Assembly: GCF_030403435.1 (NCBI RefSeq) | Contig: NZ_JAUEPH010000006.1 | Coordinates: 1-64,000, forward strand | DNA length: 64,000 nucleotides | Source of the DNA: Algoriphagus sediminis | GTDB taxonomy: Bacteria; Bacteroidota; Bacteroidia; Cytophagales; Cyclobacteriaceae | Direction of reading: 5' to 3' | Notes under the pieces: model-generated | Databases searched by the model: none | Told to the model about the DNA's origin: nothing | Seen by the model: only the letters and a program-made list of their open reading frames with translations | In this document: in pieces, positions 15,661 through 25,594 of the stretch | Layout of the letters: every line of letters begins with the position of its first letter | Numbering within the stretch: the first letter of the stretch is position 1 | Program-made: the position numbers and the translations under genes

Positions 15661-17958
15661 TTAGTTTTCGAAAATTGAAATGTTGATCCCGGCAAAGATT
15701 ATTCTGCCTGGATTGTTAGGTTGATTTGGGGTTTGAGTATTCAAGAGGTTAGTTCCTCCGATCTCCAGATTGATGCGATCGGAAAAACTCTTTGATGCGG
15801 TAAGATTCAGACTCAGCCAACCATCGGCAAATTCTGAAGGATCATCCAGAATGAGGTTTCCATTTAGATCGGCAAAACCGAATTTGCCTCTGTAAATCCC
15901 TCTCAAGGCCAGATTGATTCCAGTAGCTCTTTCCTTATAATTCACCTTAAAATTCCCACTGTGTCTGGACCGGTTGAAAAGGCCACCATAATCCGAACGC
16001 GTCACTAATGTGGTGATATTGCTTTCGTCTCTTTTGAATAGTTTTCCTGCATCAATCTGATCTAAAACATCCAGATCTCTTGTGTCCAGAAATGCGTATC
16101 CCAGGCTGAATCGTAGGTTTTCCCTGAAGGTATACCCCAGATCCAATTCTATTCCCTGGGTCACAATCGAATTGATATTGAAGTATGAAAAAGCATTTTG
16201 CCCAGTGACTAATCTGGCCACTGGAGCGGTTTCGATCAGGTTTTCAATTCGATTTCTATAGGCATTCAAATGAATACTTACCCTTGGGTCTGGCGTCCAC
16301 TTGATTCCTCCATTAAATGCCCAGGAGCTTTCTGCTTCTAATTCTCCTATGCTTTCTGGATTAATGAGAATCTGGGAAATCAGTCCCTGTTCCTCGAGAT
16401 TCTGAATTCCCTCTTCTGCGATCGTAGAACCGAAGACGTAATATCCCGCAGCAGCATTGTTAAAGTTCAGAAGTAACTGGCGAAAATCCGGAGCTTTAAA
16501 ACCGGAACCAATAGACCCGAGGACAGATAATTTTTCTGAGACCTCATATTGAGCAGAAATTTTCGGGCTTATTCTACCGCCATATTCACTGTGAAGATCT
16601 GCACGGAAGCCAGAGATCATGTTGAAACGATCCGAAGGGTTCCATTGATGTTGAAAGTAAAAATACCCTGCATCAAATCGATTTTTATCTTCATACCTCG
16701 TCGCTTCTACGGTTTCGATGATTTGCCCTAAACCAAAAGTCAAGAGGTTTTGATCGTTCACCTGGACGTCTGACTGTAACTCAGTTCGATGGAAGAATTG
16801 ATCAAATCCCTGAAGATCAAATACTTCCTCTGAATTTTGGATTCTCGAATCGGCAAGAGTAGAGTACCAATTGCTCATTCCTCGTAAGGAAAGCAGCCAC
16901 TTTTCATTGGGTTTGAATCGAATGGTCGGATTAAAGTTCCAGTCTCTGAGCTGGTTGTCAAGAGAAACTAATCGCTGATTCGGATCCCCCGCGTTTACTT
17001 CCAGAGCGCCTGTGGCATTTTCTAGATATCCTCTTGCGAATAAGCTAAGCTCAAGTTTTTCAGAAATATCTCCTGAAATCTTTACTTGGGCGGTTTGTGC
17101 ATCATAGGGGTTTTGAGTTTGCCCTACTACCTCTGGCGTAAGGTCAAATCCATCCGTTTGAAAGTAATCATAAAGGGCATCTATCTTCCAATTACCTTGA
17201 TTTATTCCCAACTCAGCATAAGGGTTCCAGCTATTGAAACTACGATACCTTGCCCCAAGGTTAAGCGTCTTGGGTTGGGTTCCCGATTTAGTGATTATGT
17301 TGATCACACCAGCCATTGCCTCACTGCCATAAATAGCACTAGACGGACCACGAAGAATCTCGATGCGCTCAATGTTCGAAACAGAAATTCTGTCCAGGTC
17401 AAAAGTTCCTGCCGTTCTTCCGACTAGTGGCTCCCCATCCAAAAGAATTAGGATATAATCCGAGTCCAGACCTTGCATCTGAAGGTTGGAACCATGCTCT
17501 GAAGTAATCTGAAGACCGGTTTGCTCTCGCAAAACATCCGAAAGTCGAATACCGCCTGTTTCCTGAATTTTTTCTTGACTTAGCACCGTGACCGGCATGG
17601 GCAGGTCTTCCACACTTCTATCGGTTCTGGTGGCAGAAACCACCACTTCATCAAGGGCTTCTTGATTAGGTTCAAGAGTAATTACAGACAAGGCATCATA
17701 TTCCTCAGCACTTAGAACCATGGTCTCATAACCCATGGCAAAAACTAGAATTCGATCCTCAGAATTTCTACTTTGAATGTCAAACTCACCTTGAGCATTC
17801 ACCGGTACTGGCTTTTGATTATCCACTTGGATTAAGGCATGGACAATGGGTTTCCCTTCAGCGTCTACCACTTTTATTCGGTCTGCCGACCAAAGCAGCA
17901 ATGGGCTCAAGCTCAGAAAGGCCGTTATTGTTATTTTAATTAGACTAATTCTAAACAT
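15661..17958 (-). CDS. hmuR: TonB-dependent heme receptor (HmuR-like)
   Basis: 765 residues. Signal peptide (about 1-24), a carboxypeptidase-D-like beta-sandwich (about 28-95), then a TonB box-like EVVVSATR, plug domain (about 110-225) and a 22-strand barrel. GFKAPDFRQLLLNF near residue 485 corresponds to the FRAP motif of heme receptors. It imports heme across the outer membrane using TonB energy. It lies between hmuS and hmuY on one transcript; a strong hairpin (18003-18029) sits 44 nt before its start. Confidence 0.92.
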   Translation of the reverse strand: MFRISLIKITITAFLSLSPLLLWSADRIKVVDAEGKPIVHALIQVDNQKPVPVNAQGEFDIQSRNSEDRILVFAMGYETMVLSAEEYDALSVITLEPNQEALDEVVVSATRTDRSVEDLPMPVTVLSQEKIQETGGIRLSDVLREQTGLQITSEHGSNLQMQGLDSDYILILLDGEPLVGRTAGTFDLDRISVSNIERIEILRGPSSAIYGSEAMAGVINIITKSGTQPKTLNLGARYRSFNSWNPYAELGINQGNWKIDALYDYFQTDGFDLTPEVVGQTQNPYDAQTAQVKISGDISEKLELSLFARGYLENATGALEVNAGDPNQRLVSLDNQLRDWNFNPTIRFKPNEKWLLSLRGMSNWYSTLADSRIQNSEEVFDLQGFDQFFHRTELQSDVQVNDQNLLTFGLGQIIETVEATRYEDKNRFDAGYFYFQHQWNPSDRFNMISGFRADLHSEYGGRISPKISAQYEVSEKLSVLGSIGSGFKAPDFRQLLLNFNNAAAGYYVFGSTIAEEGIQNLEEQGLISQILINPESIGELEAESSWAFNGGIKWTPDPRVSIHLNAYRNRIENLIETAPVARLVTGQNAFSYFNINSIVTQGIELDLGYTFRENLRFSLGYAFLDTRDLDVLDQIDAGKLFKRDESNITTLVTRSDYGGLFNRSRHSGNFKVNYKERATGINLALRGIYRGKFGFADLNGNLILDDPSEFADGWLSLNLTASKSFSDRINLEIGGTNLLNTQTPNQPNNPGRIIFAGINISIFEN

Positions 17959-18002
17959 AGAATCAAAATTTTAGCTGGCTCTTCAGATGCGGTTGTCAGA
18001 CG

Positions 18003-18029
18003 GAGCGCCTACCTTAAAAGCAGGCGCTC
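18003..18029. promoter_or_regulatory. Intercistronic hairpin between hmuS and hmuR
   Basis: GAGCGCCT (18003-18010) pairs perfectly with AGGCGCTC (18022-18029) with an 11-nt loop. No T-run follows in the direction of transcription (minus strand), so it is not a simple terminator. It may protect or separate the receptor/hmuY part of the message from the transporter part. Confidence 0.5.
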
Positions 18030-18066
18030 AATGTGACATCGAGTATTCGAGAGACAGCTTCTATTT

Positions 18067-19116
18067 TTACTTCAGGCTATCAACTAATTCTTTCCATTCA
18101 GTTTTTTGAGGGATTCCTGGCTTTCTCAACCCAAAGAATTGAGCTACCATTTCCCCATTTTTATCAAACAGTTCGAGGGATGATACCAATCCGTCATCCG
18201 TGTTTTTATGAACTACGAAGGAACGGTCCACAATGGATTCATTGAGGTGCATATTAAATTCGGGATCCATGACATTCAGCCAATCTCCCATGGGTTTGAT
18301 GGTTTTAACCTTACCCTGGTGAATTTGAATGTTGCCCTTATTCCCTGCAAAAATCATGATAGGTAACTTGGTTTCAGCGGCCACTTTCAGAACTTGTCTC
18401 ACTGCCAATCTATCTACTTCATAAGCCCACTTGTCATCGATCCACTTCACAGCATCCAGCCTATTTAGCTTATGCTTTCTTAGCATTCCAAAGAAATCAT
18501 GAGTGTCCTTCATCTCTTCCCACTCCTTCTGGAAATTTTCGAAATCGAGATCTTCCCTTGAGGTGTATTCCGGAACATCGAATGTCTCAATATCCAACTC
18601 AGCACTTTGAACTTCAGCGGTATGGGCATTAACCAATACCTCAGAAGCATCATAATCTGATTTATCCTGAAGGAAAACCTTTAAAATGGCCTCTCCGGCT
18701 TTATCGAAATACTGAAGGCTGAACATTGGGCCTCTAGGAGTGTCATTGCTCACCGCAAAGCCAAACTTCCAGGAGTGGAAGAAAAGTCTCTGCTCGATAG
18801 GCCCGATCACAGTGGCAATCTTATTTGGACCCGCAGACATGATGTCTATTTTTTGGAAGGTTCCTTTATGTTCAAGCACACAGCCTTCATTTCTGCAAAG
18901 CGCCATTACTTTTCCAAGGGTTGGGAATTTTTGGACTTGCTCCACAAAGTCATCGCTCAGTCTGATTACATTCTCACCTATGCCTGTGGCCAGTAATTCA
19001 GCTTCAGAAACGCCCAATTTTTTGGCGGCATCACGAATACGAAGCTTTGGTTCTTCCTGCTTTAGTTTTTCCCAGGATTCTTTAAGGCTTGTGTTTTGAA
19101 GAGTTGAAGTTTCCAT
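18067..19116 (-). CDS. hmuS: Hemin-degrading/heme-trafficking factor (HemS/HmuS)
   Basis: 349 residues with two tandem HemS/ChuX-like repeats (about 30-165 and 195-345), the normal architecture of HemS, ChuS and HmuS. The second repeat carries a conserved His in IQIHQGKVK that is the expected heme ligand. It receives heme in the cytoplasm and either degrades or transfers it. It follows hmuV by 2 nt and so is translated with the transporter. Confidence 0.93.
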   Translation of the reverse strand: METSTLQNTSLKESWEKLKQEEPKLRIRDAAKKLGVSEAELLATGIGENVIRLSDDFVEQVQKFPTLGKVMALCRNEGCVLEHKGTFQKIDIMSAGPNKIATVIGPIEQRLFFHSWKFGFAVSNDTPRGPMFSLQYFDKAGEAILKVFLQDKSDYDASEVLVNAHTAEVQSAELDIETFDVPEYTSREDLDFENFQKEWEEMKDTHDFFGMLRKHKLNRLDAVKWIDDKWAYEVDRLAVRQVLKVAAETKLPIMIFAGNKGNIQIHQGKVKTIKPMGDWLNVMDPEFNMHLNESIVDRSFVVHKNTDDGLVSSLELFDKNGEMVAQFFGLRKPGIPQKTEWKELVDSLK

Positions 19117-19118
19117 GA

Positions 19119-19919
19119 TTATGCTTGGTTAAGATTTTGATATGCTTGATTTTGTAAACCCGAGGCTACGATGCATCCCGCAGCGCAGGGATAGGGGATG
19201 AGCTGAACCGGGTGTTCGAATACCCTCTCCAGTAATTCCTCATCCATGATTTCTTTCACATTGCCCCATTTTTGAAGAGTGCCATCCTTTAGCAGTGCGA
19301 TGCGGTCAGAATATTGGGCGGCAAGGTTTAGCTCATGAAGGATGATCACCACGCCAATATTCCTTTGCGTAAGCTGTTTTAAAATTTTCAGGACTGCATG
19401 CTGCTGTGCAAGGTCCAAACTGGAAGTGGGCTCGTCCAAAAGCAGGTACCGTGGATAGGGCTGTCTTTCCCAGATTTGGCATAGCACCCGCGCCAATTGC
19501 ACTCTCTGTTTTTCCCCACCGGAAAGATGCTGATACAGCTTATCTGAGAATTGCATCACTCGGGTGATTTCCATCACCTCTTGGAGAATTTGCTCATGTT
19601 TTGATACTTTTACCTGATGTAACCCAAGAGAGATGACCTCTTTGGCAGAAAAAGGAAAGTTCACCTGGGAGTGCTGAGGAAGCACTGCCCGGATTTTGGC
19701 TAGATCATGAACTTTTAGCTCTCCTAAACCCGTGTGATTGTAGCTTACGAAACCGCGCTTACAAGGAATTTCTCCACTCAGAATTTTAAATAGGGTAGAC
19801 TTCCCTGCTCCATTAGGTCCCAGAATGGAAAGAATTTCTCCAGGGTTTACTTCCAGACTGACCTCATCCACGATAGGCCTTTTCTGAATACAATAATGTA
19901 GGTTTTTAGCAGCTAGCAT
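19119..19919 (-). CDS. hmuV: Heme ABC transporter, ATP-binding protein
   Basis: 266 residues. Walker A GPNGAGKST (about 34-42), signature LSGGEKQRVQLARV, Walker B YLLLDEPTSSLD and a following switch histidine (ILHELNLA) are intact. It powers the HmuU permease at the inner membrane. Its ATG overlaps the hmuU stop (TGATG). Confidence 0.94.
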   Translation of the reverse strand: MLAAKNLHYCIQKRPIVDEVSLEVNPGEILSILGPNGAGKSTLFKILSGEIPCKRGFVSYNHTGLGELKVHDLAKIRAVLPQHSQVNFPFSAKEVISLGLHQVKVSKHEQILQEVMEITRVMQFSDKLYQHLSGGEKQRVQLARVLCQIWERQPYPRYLLLDEPTSSLDLAQQHAVLKILKQLTQRNIGVVIILHELNLAAQYSDRIALLKDGTLQKWGNVKEIMDEELLERVFEHPVQLIPYPCAAGCIVASGLQNQAYQNLNQA

Positions 19920-20974
19920 CAGGAAGAAGATTTTTTCAGGTTAAAGATGAGCCAGATAAAGAAGGGTGCTCCGCACAAAGCTGTGATCACTCCGATCGGC
20001 ATTTCAGCGGGTATTACAATCAATCTGGCTATCAGATCAGCGGCATTGAGAAGAATAGCTCCTAAAAAGAATGATCCTGGCAACACGATTCTGTGATCTG
20101 CGCTGAAAATCAACCTCACCAAATGAGGCACAACCAGACCTACGAAGCCAATCACGCCAACCATGGAAACGCCTACACCCACGATTAAAGCTGCACAAAC
20201 CAAAAGTTGAATTTTTACCTGATTCACAGGCACGCCCATGTGAAATGCTTCTTGTTCTCCTAGAGAAAGAGCGTTCAGTTCCTTAGTCTTTTGTAAAATC
20301 AGAAAAGTGGGAAGTCCAATTAGAATCAGGGCAAAAGGAAGTTTTTGCCAGGTGGCACCACTCATGTCTCCCAAACTCCAAAAAGTAAAGCTCCGAAGTG
20401 CTGAATCATCTGCAAAGAATAAAACCAGCCCAATCAGAGCACCAGCGAAGGCATTGATTGCAATTCCCGCCAAAATTAAAGTCGCAGTGTCGGAAGTTCC
20501 TCGATTCGTAGAAAGCTTGAAAACGGCAGCTACATGAATAAGCCCTCCGATAAAGGCAAAAAGTGGAAGACCAAGATTATTTAAGAAACCTGCACTGGTT
20601 CCTCCGCTTACAAAAACGATAAAAATGATTGCGAAAAGAGCGCTTCCACTACTTACACCTATAAGACCCGGTTCGACTAGCGGGTTTCTAAACATGCCCT
20701 GAAGTGCTGCTCCTGCTATTCCAAGTCCTCCACCAATCAAAAGATTGAGCAGGATTCTGGGTAGTCTGATTTGTAAAAGGACATTTGCCTGGCTGGCCTC
20801 GAAATTATCAACACTAACACCCAGGGAATTCAAAAGGATCGCAATTGTATTATCCAGGGGGATAGAATATGCTCCCAGTCCAAGTGAAGCTATGCATACC
20901 ACCATGAGAACAGTCCCCAAAAGAGAAAGCCTGATCGCATTTTGATTGCTATATGTCTTAAGGGAAAGATTCAC
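19919..20974 (-). CDS. hmuU: Heme ABC transporter permease (FecCD family)
   Basis: 351 residues with about ten hydrophobic helices and FecCD family segments (RLPRILLNLLIGGGLGIAG; MVGVIGFVGLVVPHLVRL). It forms the inner-membrane channel for heme. The start is GTG 20974, which overlaps the hmuT stop by one base (TAGTG); no in-frame ATG fits better. The tight overlaps on both sides show translational coupling within hmuTUV. Confidence 0.94.
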   Translation of the reverse strand: MNLSLKTYSNQNAIRLSLLGTVLMVVCIASLGLGAYSIPLDNTIAILLNSLGVSVDNFEASQANVLLQIRLPRILLNLLIGGGLGIAGAALQGMFRNPLVEPGLIGVSSGSALFAIIFIVFVSGGTSAGFLNNLGLPLFAFIGGLIHVAAVFKLSTNRGTSDTATLILAGIAINAFAGALIGLVLFFADDSALRSFTFWSLGDMSGATWQKLPFALILIGLPTFLILQKTKELNALSLGEQEAFHMGVPVNQVKIQLLVCAALIVGVGVSMVGVIGFVGLVVPHLVRLIFSADHRIVLPGSFFLGAILLNAADLIARLIVIPAEMPIGVITALCGAPFFIWLIFNLKKSSS

Positions 20975-21828
20975 TATTCTCTTACTGCTTTAGCCAGATC
21001 AAGTGCTGCTTTCCCGACTCTTGGCCCAAATCCGGAAAGATAATTTCCGTCCAAAGCCACGATATTTCCTTCTTTAAAGGCAGTGATCTCGGTCATTCCT
21101 TGTATTGAAGCAAGACCTTGTTCTCCACCTAAACTTTGAACTCCAGACTCAAAGAATACCAGATAATCAGGATTGATTTTCACCAATGCTTCTGGCGTTA
21201 AAGGCACGAAATCATCAAATCCTGTGCTTGCATAATTGATTTTGGCTAAGCCAAAGATTTCCTCTGCAAAGGTCTTTTCTCCAGCAAGGAAAACGGTTTG
21301 TGGTCCTCGAGCCATAATAAATGCTCCTTTGGGCTGGGACTCCTGACTTTGTAAATACTCTTCTAATTTCGCTAAGTCCGCTCCGATGGACTCCTTAAGA
21401 TCATTCGCCTGAGTCTCGGCATCCAAAAAACTTCCCAATTCATCGATAAGGGTATATGTTTCCTGAACTCTTTTTGGTTTAGCGAAAGACCGAATGTCTA
21501 TTTGAGCTGCCTTTAACTGCTCCACCACATCATCAGAGAGACATCCTTCTTCCATGAGCACCAAATCAGGTCCCAAGGCCAAAATACCTTCCGCTTTAAT
21601 TTGATTCCTATATCCTATAGAAGGCAGATCCTGCATAGAAGCGGGGTAGGTGGAGGTAATGTCCGTGGCGATAATCTGATCACCAAAGCCAAGAGCATGC
21701 ACTACTTCGGTAACTGTTCCTCCAGCGGTGATAATCTTGGTCTCACTACTTCCCGTGTTTGCTTCTTTGGCCTGGGGTGAACAAGCGGCCAAAAGAATGC
21801 TGAAAACAAAAAGGATTCTCACTATCAT
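20974..21828 (-). CDS. hmuT: Heme-binding periplasmic lipoprotein (HmuT)
   Basis: 284 residues. Lipobox LLAACS (Cys16) anchors it to a membrane. The cluster-A-3 solute-binding fold is indicated by IITAGGTVTEVVHALGFGDQIIATD near the N-terminus and LGPDLVLMEEG in the middle. It delivers heme to HmuUV. First gene of the six-gene operon; a consensus promoter with a possible iron-regulator box lies 28 nt and more upstream. Confidence 0.92.
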   Translation of the reverse strand: MIVRILFVFSILLAACSPQAKEANTGSSETKIITAGGTVTEVVHALGFGDQIIATDITSTYPASMQDLPSIGYRNQIKAEGILALGPDLVLMEEGCLSDDVVEQLKAAQIDIRSFAKPKRVQETYTLIDELGSFLDAETQANDLKESIGADLAKLEEYLQSQESQPKGAFIMARGPQTVFLAGEKTFAEEIFGLAKINYASTGFDDFVPLTPEALVKINPDYLVFFESGVQSLGGEQGLASIQGMTEITAFKEGNIVALDGNYLSGFGPRVGKAALDLAKAVRE

Positions 21829-21855
21829 TATTTAGATCAATTATTAATTACAATA

Positions 21856-21886
21856 CAAAGATATGCTTACTTAGACTCAATCCAAA
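21856..21886 (-). promoter_or_regulatory. Promoter of the heme operon with a candidate iron box
   Basis: On the minus strand TTTG (21886-21883), a 19-bp spacer and TATCTTTG (21863-21856) match the consensus exactly. The spacer contains an imperfect inverted repeat (ATTTGGATTGAGTCTAAGT on the minus strand), similar in style to Fur/DtxR-type boxes. A repressor there would block the promoter when iron is plentiful. The promoter is well supported; the operator is inference. Confidence 0.72.
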
Positions 21887-22056
21887 TAAAAATGTTTAGA
21901 AAAAATTTATGATTTGAAGGAATAAATCAATGAGAGAATACGCGGTATGAATGGCAAGGAAAGGAGCTTTGCGCAAGCGGAATAGTCAGAAATTCGGCTT
22001 AAATCAAAATCTTCAAAGAGGCCTGATGAAGAGTGGGTTTATTTTTCCAAATATCC

Positions 22057-23636
<1,580 letters not shown>

Positions 23637-23676
23637 TTTCAGTTGTCGGTTGGCAGTTATCAGCTGACGTCGACAG
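23637..23676. repeat. Degenerate CAGTT-type intergenic repeat, copy 2
   Basis: CAGTTGTCGGTTGGCAGTTA and further imperfect units follow the atpD stop immediately and separate it from atpC. It belongs to the family seen at 5301, 30231 and 36801. Confidence 0.55.
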
Positions 23677-23704
23677 TTTTAAGAATCGATTAAGAAATAA
23701 ATCA

Positions 23705-23950
23705 ATGCATTTAGAAATCGTAACACCGGATAAGAAAGTATTTCAAGGTGAAGTAAGCGAGGCAAGTTTCCCTGGGGCTGGTGGAGCATTTCAGGTATTG
23801 AATAATCACGCCTCAATAGTTTCGGCTCTGGCCAAAGGTGCAGTTTCATTTACTACCTCAGAAGGAAAGCAATCTATGATTGTGGATGGAGGAGTGGTAG
23901 AGGTGAAGGACAATGTGATTGTCTTGCTCGCGGAGAAAGTAGTTGATTAA
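23705..23950 (+). CDS. atpC: ATP synthase F1 subunit epsilon, short form
   Basis: 81 residues: only the N-terminal beta-sandwich (LEIVTPDKKVFQGEVSEASFPGAGGAFQVLNNHA). The C-terminal helical hairpin that inhibits ATP hydrolysis in E. coli is absent. Short epsilon forms are usual in Bacteroidota. It connects gamma to the c-ring. A terminator follows. Confidence 0.92.
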   Translation: MHLEIVTPDKKVFQGEVSEASFPGAGGAFQVLNNHASIVSALAKGAVSFTTSEGKQSMIVDGGVVEVKDNVIVLLAEKVVD

Positions 23951-23970
23951 CAAAATTCGATAGAATAAAT

Positions 23971-24001
23971 AAAGCCTGTTGAGTGATCGACAGGCTTTTT
24001 T
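23971..24001 (+). terminator. Terminator after atpDC
   Basis: AAAGCCTGT (23971-23979) pairs with ACAGGCTTT (23990-23998), followed by a T-run. Confidence 0.8.
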
Positions 24002-24048
24002 AGTTTAAAGGAAATTTGTTAGGAAGGGACAGTCTTTTTTGGGAAAGG

Positions 24049-24066
24049 ACGCGTTGCAAACGCGCG
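24049..24066. repeat. Direct repeat left of rpsU
   Basis: An 18-mer ACGCGTTGCAAACGCGCG that recurs with 16 of 18 bases as ACGTGTTACAAACGCGCG at 24553-24570, on the other side of rpsU. It also folds on itself (GCGTT-GCA-AACGC). Just after it, ACCGGG (24069-24074) and CCCGGT (24100-24105) form a second hairpin around a CTTCTCGACTCCGC sequence. No gene is seen between 24002 and 24253. Confidence 0.5.
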
Positions 24067-24220
24067 TTACCGGGAGTTTGAGGAGGCTTCTCGACTCCGC
24101 CCGGTGTGATTAGGGTAGGGTGGTGTAGTGTTGGACAATTGTTAAGCATGCATTGTATAACGCGCTCTAGTCCTGAAAATAATTGTTAGAGCATTAATTA
24201 TTTATATAAATACTTTTCGC

Positions 24221-24228
24221 TACCTTTG
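24221..24228 (+). promoter_or_regulatory. -7 element of rpsU
   Basis: TACCTTTG matches TAnnTTTG exactly. The expected start site is about 24232-24235, which leaves a leader of only about 20 nt that consists mainly of the SD sequence. The -33 region is AT-rich without a clear TTTG. Confidence 0.6.
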
Positions 24229-24236
24229 CATCCGCG

Positions 24237-24246
24237 AAAGGAGGTG
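24237..24246 (+). promoter_or_regulatory. Full-length Shine-Dalgarno sequence of rpsU
   Basis: AAAGGAGGTG is complementary over ten bases to the anti-SD end of 16S rRNA (CACCUCCUUU). GGAGG ends 9 nt before the ATG. Most other starts in this window have no SD, as is normal for Bacteroidota, so this one stands out. In this phylum bS21, the product of this gene, helps bury the anti-SD, which suggests autoregulation. Confidence 0.85.
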
Positions 24247-24253
24247 TCCACTT

Positions 24254-24448
24254 ATGATAGTAGTAAACGTAAAAGAAAACGAATCAATCGAAAAAGCGCT
24301 TAAGCGTTTTAAGAAGAAGTTTGACAAGACAGGAGCAATCAGAGAATTGAGAGCTCGTCAGGCATTCACCAAACCTTCCGTGAAAAGAAGAGATCAGGTA
24401 ATCAAAGCTGCCTACAAGCAGAGAATGCAAAACGAAGCGAATCAATAA
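24254..24448 (+). CDS. rpsU: 30S ribosomal protein bS21
   Basis: 64 residues, highly basic, matching bS21 (ENESIEKALKRFKKKFDKTGAIRELRAR). It sits near the 3' end of 16S rRNA. In Bacteroidota ribosomes bS21, bS18 and bS6 sequester the anti-SD. The gene has a single -7 element, a very short leader, a perfect SD and its own terminator, so its level can be set by translation. Flanking direct repeats lie at 24049 and 24553. Confidence 0.97.
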   Translation: MIVVNVKENESIEKALKRFKKKFDKTGAIRELRARQAFTKPSVKRRDQVIKAAYKQRMQNEANQ

Positions 24449-24470
24449 TTCGACTCCGTAGTCAATATTC

Positions 24471-24502
24471 AACGCAACTCCATCGGGGTTGCGTTTTTTT
24501 TT
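24471..24502 (+). terminator. Terminator of rpsU
   Basis: AACGCAAC (24471-24478) pairs with GTTGCGTT (24488-24495), then a run of T to about 24502. Confidence 0.85.
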
Positions 24503-24552
24503 GGTGCTGTATACAAGCACTAGCGAGGTAGCGGTAATGATTAGTTTGGTCA

Positions 24553-24570
24553 CGTGTTACAAACGCGCGC
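24553..24570. repeat. Direct repeat right of rpsU
   Basis: ACGTGTTACAAACGCGCG, 16 of 18 identical to 24049-24066 and in the same orientation. The rpsU transcription unit lies between the two copies. Confidence 0.5.
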
Positions 24571-24675
24571 CAGCTACACAACCGCCCCAGTTAGTTACAA
24601 CGAGTACATAGGTATTTTTCCGATCAAATCGTAATCTTAAACATTTTAGATTATCTTCAATCAAGTGATCCCCGC

Positions 24676-25560
24676 ATGATTGATTCCTTTGTAAACTATC
24701 TCCAATTCGAAAAAAAGGCCAGTGAGCATACCGTTCTGGCTTATTCCAAAGACCTGGAGCAGTTTTCTGATTTTGTGAAGCAGTCCTTTGACCTGGATGA
24801 GATCGAAATGGCCAGGCACGCTGAAATTCGGGCATGGATCATTGATCTTGTGGATGAAGGTAAAAGCAGCCTTACTGTAAATAGAAAGCTCGCCACACTC
24901 AGGTCCTTTTATAAATTCCTGCTTCGATCCAAGATGATTGCAAAGGACCCGACCTATAAGTTAAAGTCTCTGAAAAATCCTAAAAAACTCCCCGAATTTG
25001 TACAAGAGCTGACTATTGAGTCCGTATTAGAAGAAAGTAATTTCGATATTGATTTTAAGGGACAGCGAGATCGTATGGTAATCGAATTTCTTTACCTCAC
25101 AGGAGTGAGGCTTTCGGAGCTCATAGGTTTAAAATGGTCGGATATAAATATGATGGAAAGTCAGGTGAAGGTCTTGGGTAAGCGAAAAAAAGAGCGAATT
25201 ATTCCTATTACACAGAGTCTCAAACAGAATATAGTTTCGTATCAAAAAGTATTTGAAGAAACGTTTCCGAATGAAAGCCAAAGTCCCTATTTTATTGTCA
25301 GTAATCAAGGCAAACAGAGTTATCCTATGATGATATACCGCATTGTCCGTCACTATCTTGATATTTTTGCCCAAACTTCCAAAAGAAGCCCACACGTGTT
25401 GAGACATACCTTTGCCACTCATCTCTTAAATAAAGGAGCCGACCTGAATGCCGTTAAAGACTTGCTCGGACATGCGAATCTTGCTGCCACTCAGGTTTAT
25501 ACCCATAATTCACTAGAAAAACTTAAGGCTGTGTTCGATCAGGCACATCCTAAAGCATAA
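24676..25560 (+). CDS. xerC: Tyrosine recombinase XerC/XerD
   Basis: 294 residues, the normal Xer length. A SAM-like N-terminal DNA-binding domain (about 1-85) precedes the catalytic domain. Catalytic residues are visible in order: Arg in GVRLSELIGL, Lys in VLGKRKKER, H-x-x-R in SPHVLRHTFATHLL, His in LGHANL and Tyr in TQVYTHNS. It resolves chromosome dimers at dif. C versus D cannot be decided from one copy. It is followed by raiA. Confidence 0.93.
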   Translation: MIDSFVNYLQFEKKASEHTVLAYSKDLEQFSDFVKQSFDLDEIEMARHAEIRAWIIDLVDEGKSSLTVNRKLATLRSFYKFLLRSKMIAKDPTYKLKSLKNPKKLPEFVQELTIESVLEESNFDIDFKGQRDRMVIEFLYLTGVRLSELIGLKWSDINMMESQVKVLGKRKKERIIPITQSLKQNIVSYQKVFEETFPNESQSPYFIVSNQGKQSYPMMIYRIVRHYLDIFAQTSKRSPHVLRHTFATHLLNKGADLNAVKDLLGHANLAATQVYTHNSLEKLKAVFDQAHPKA

Positions 25561-25594
25561 TTTAATTTATTGTTTAACCCAAAATGCAAATCAT

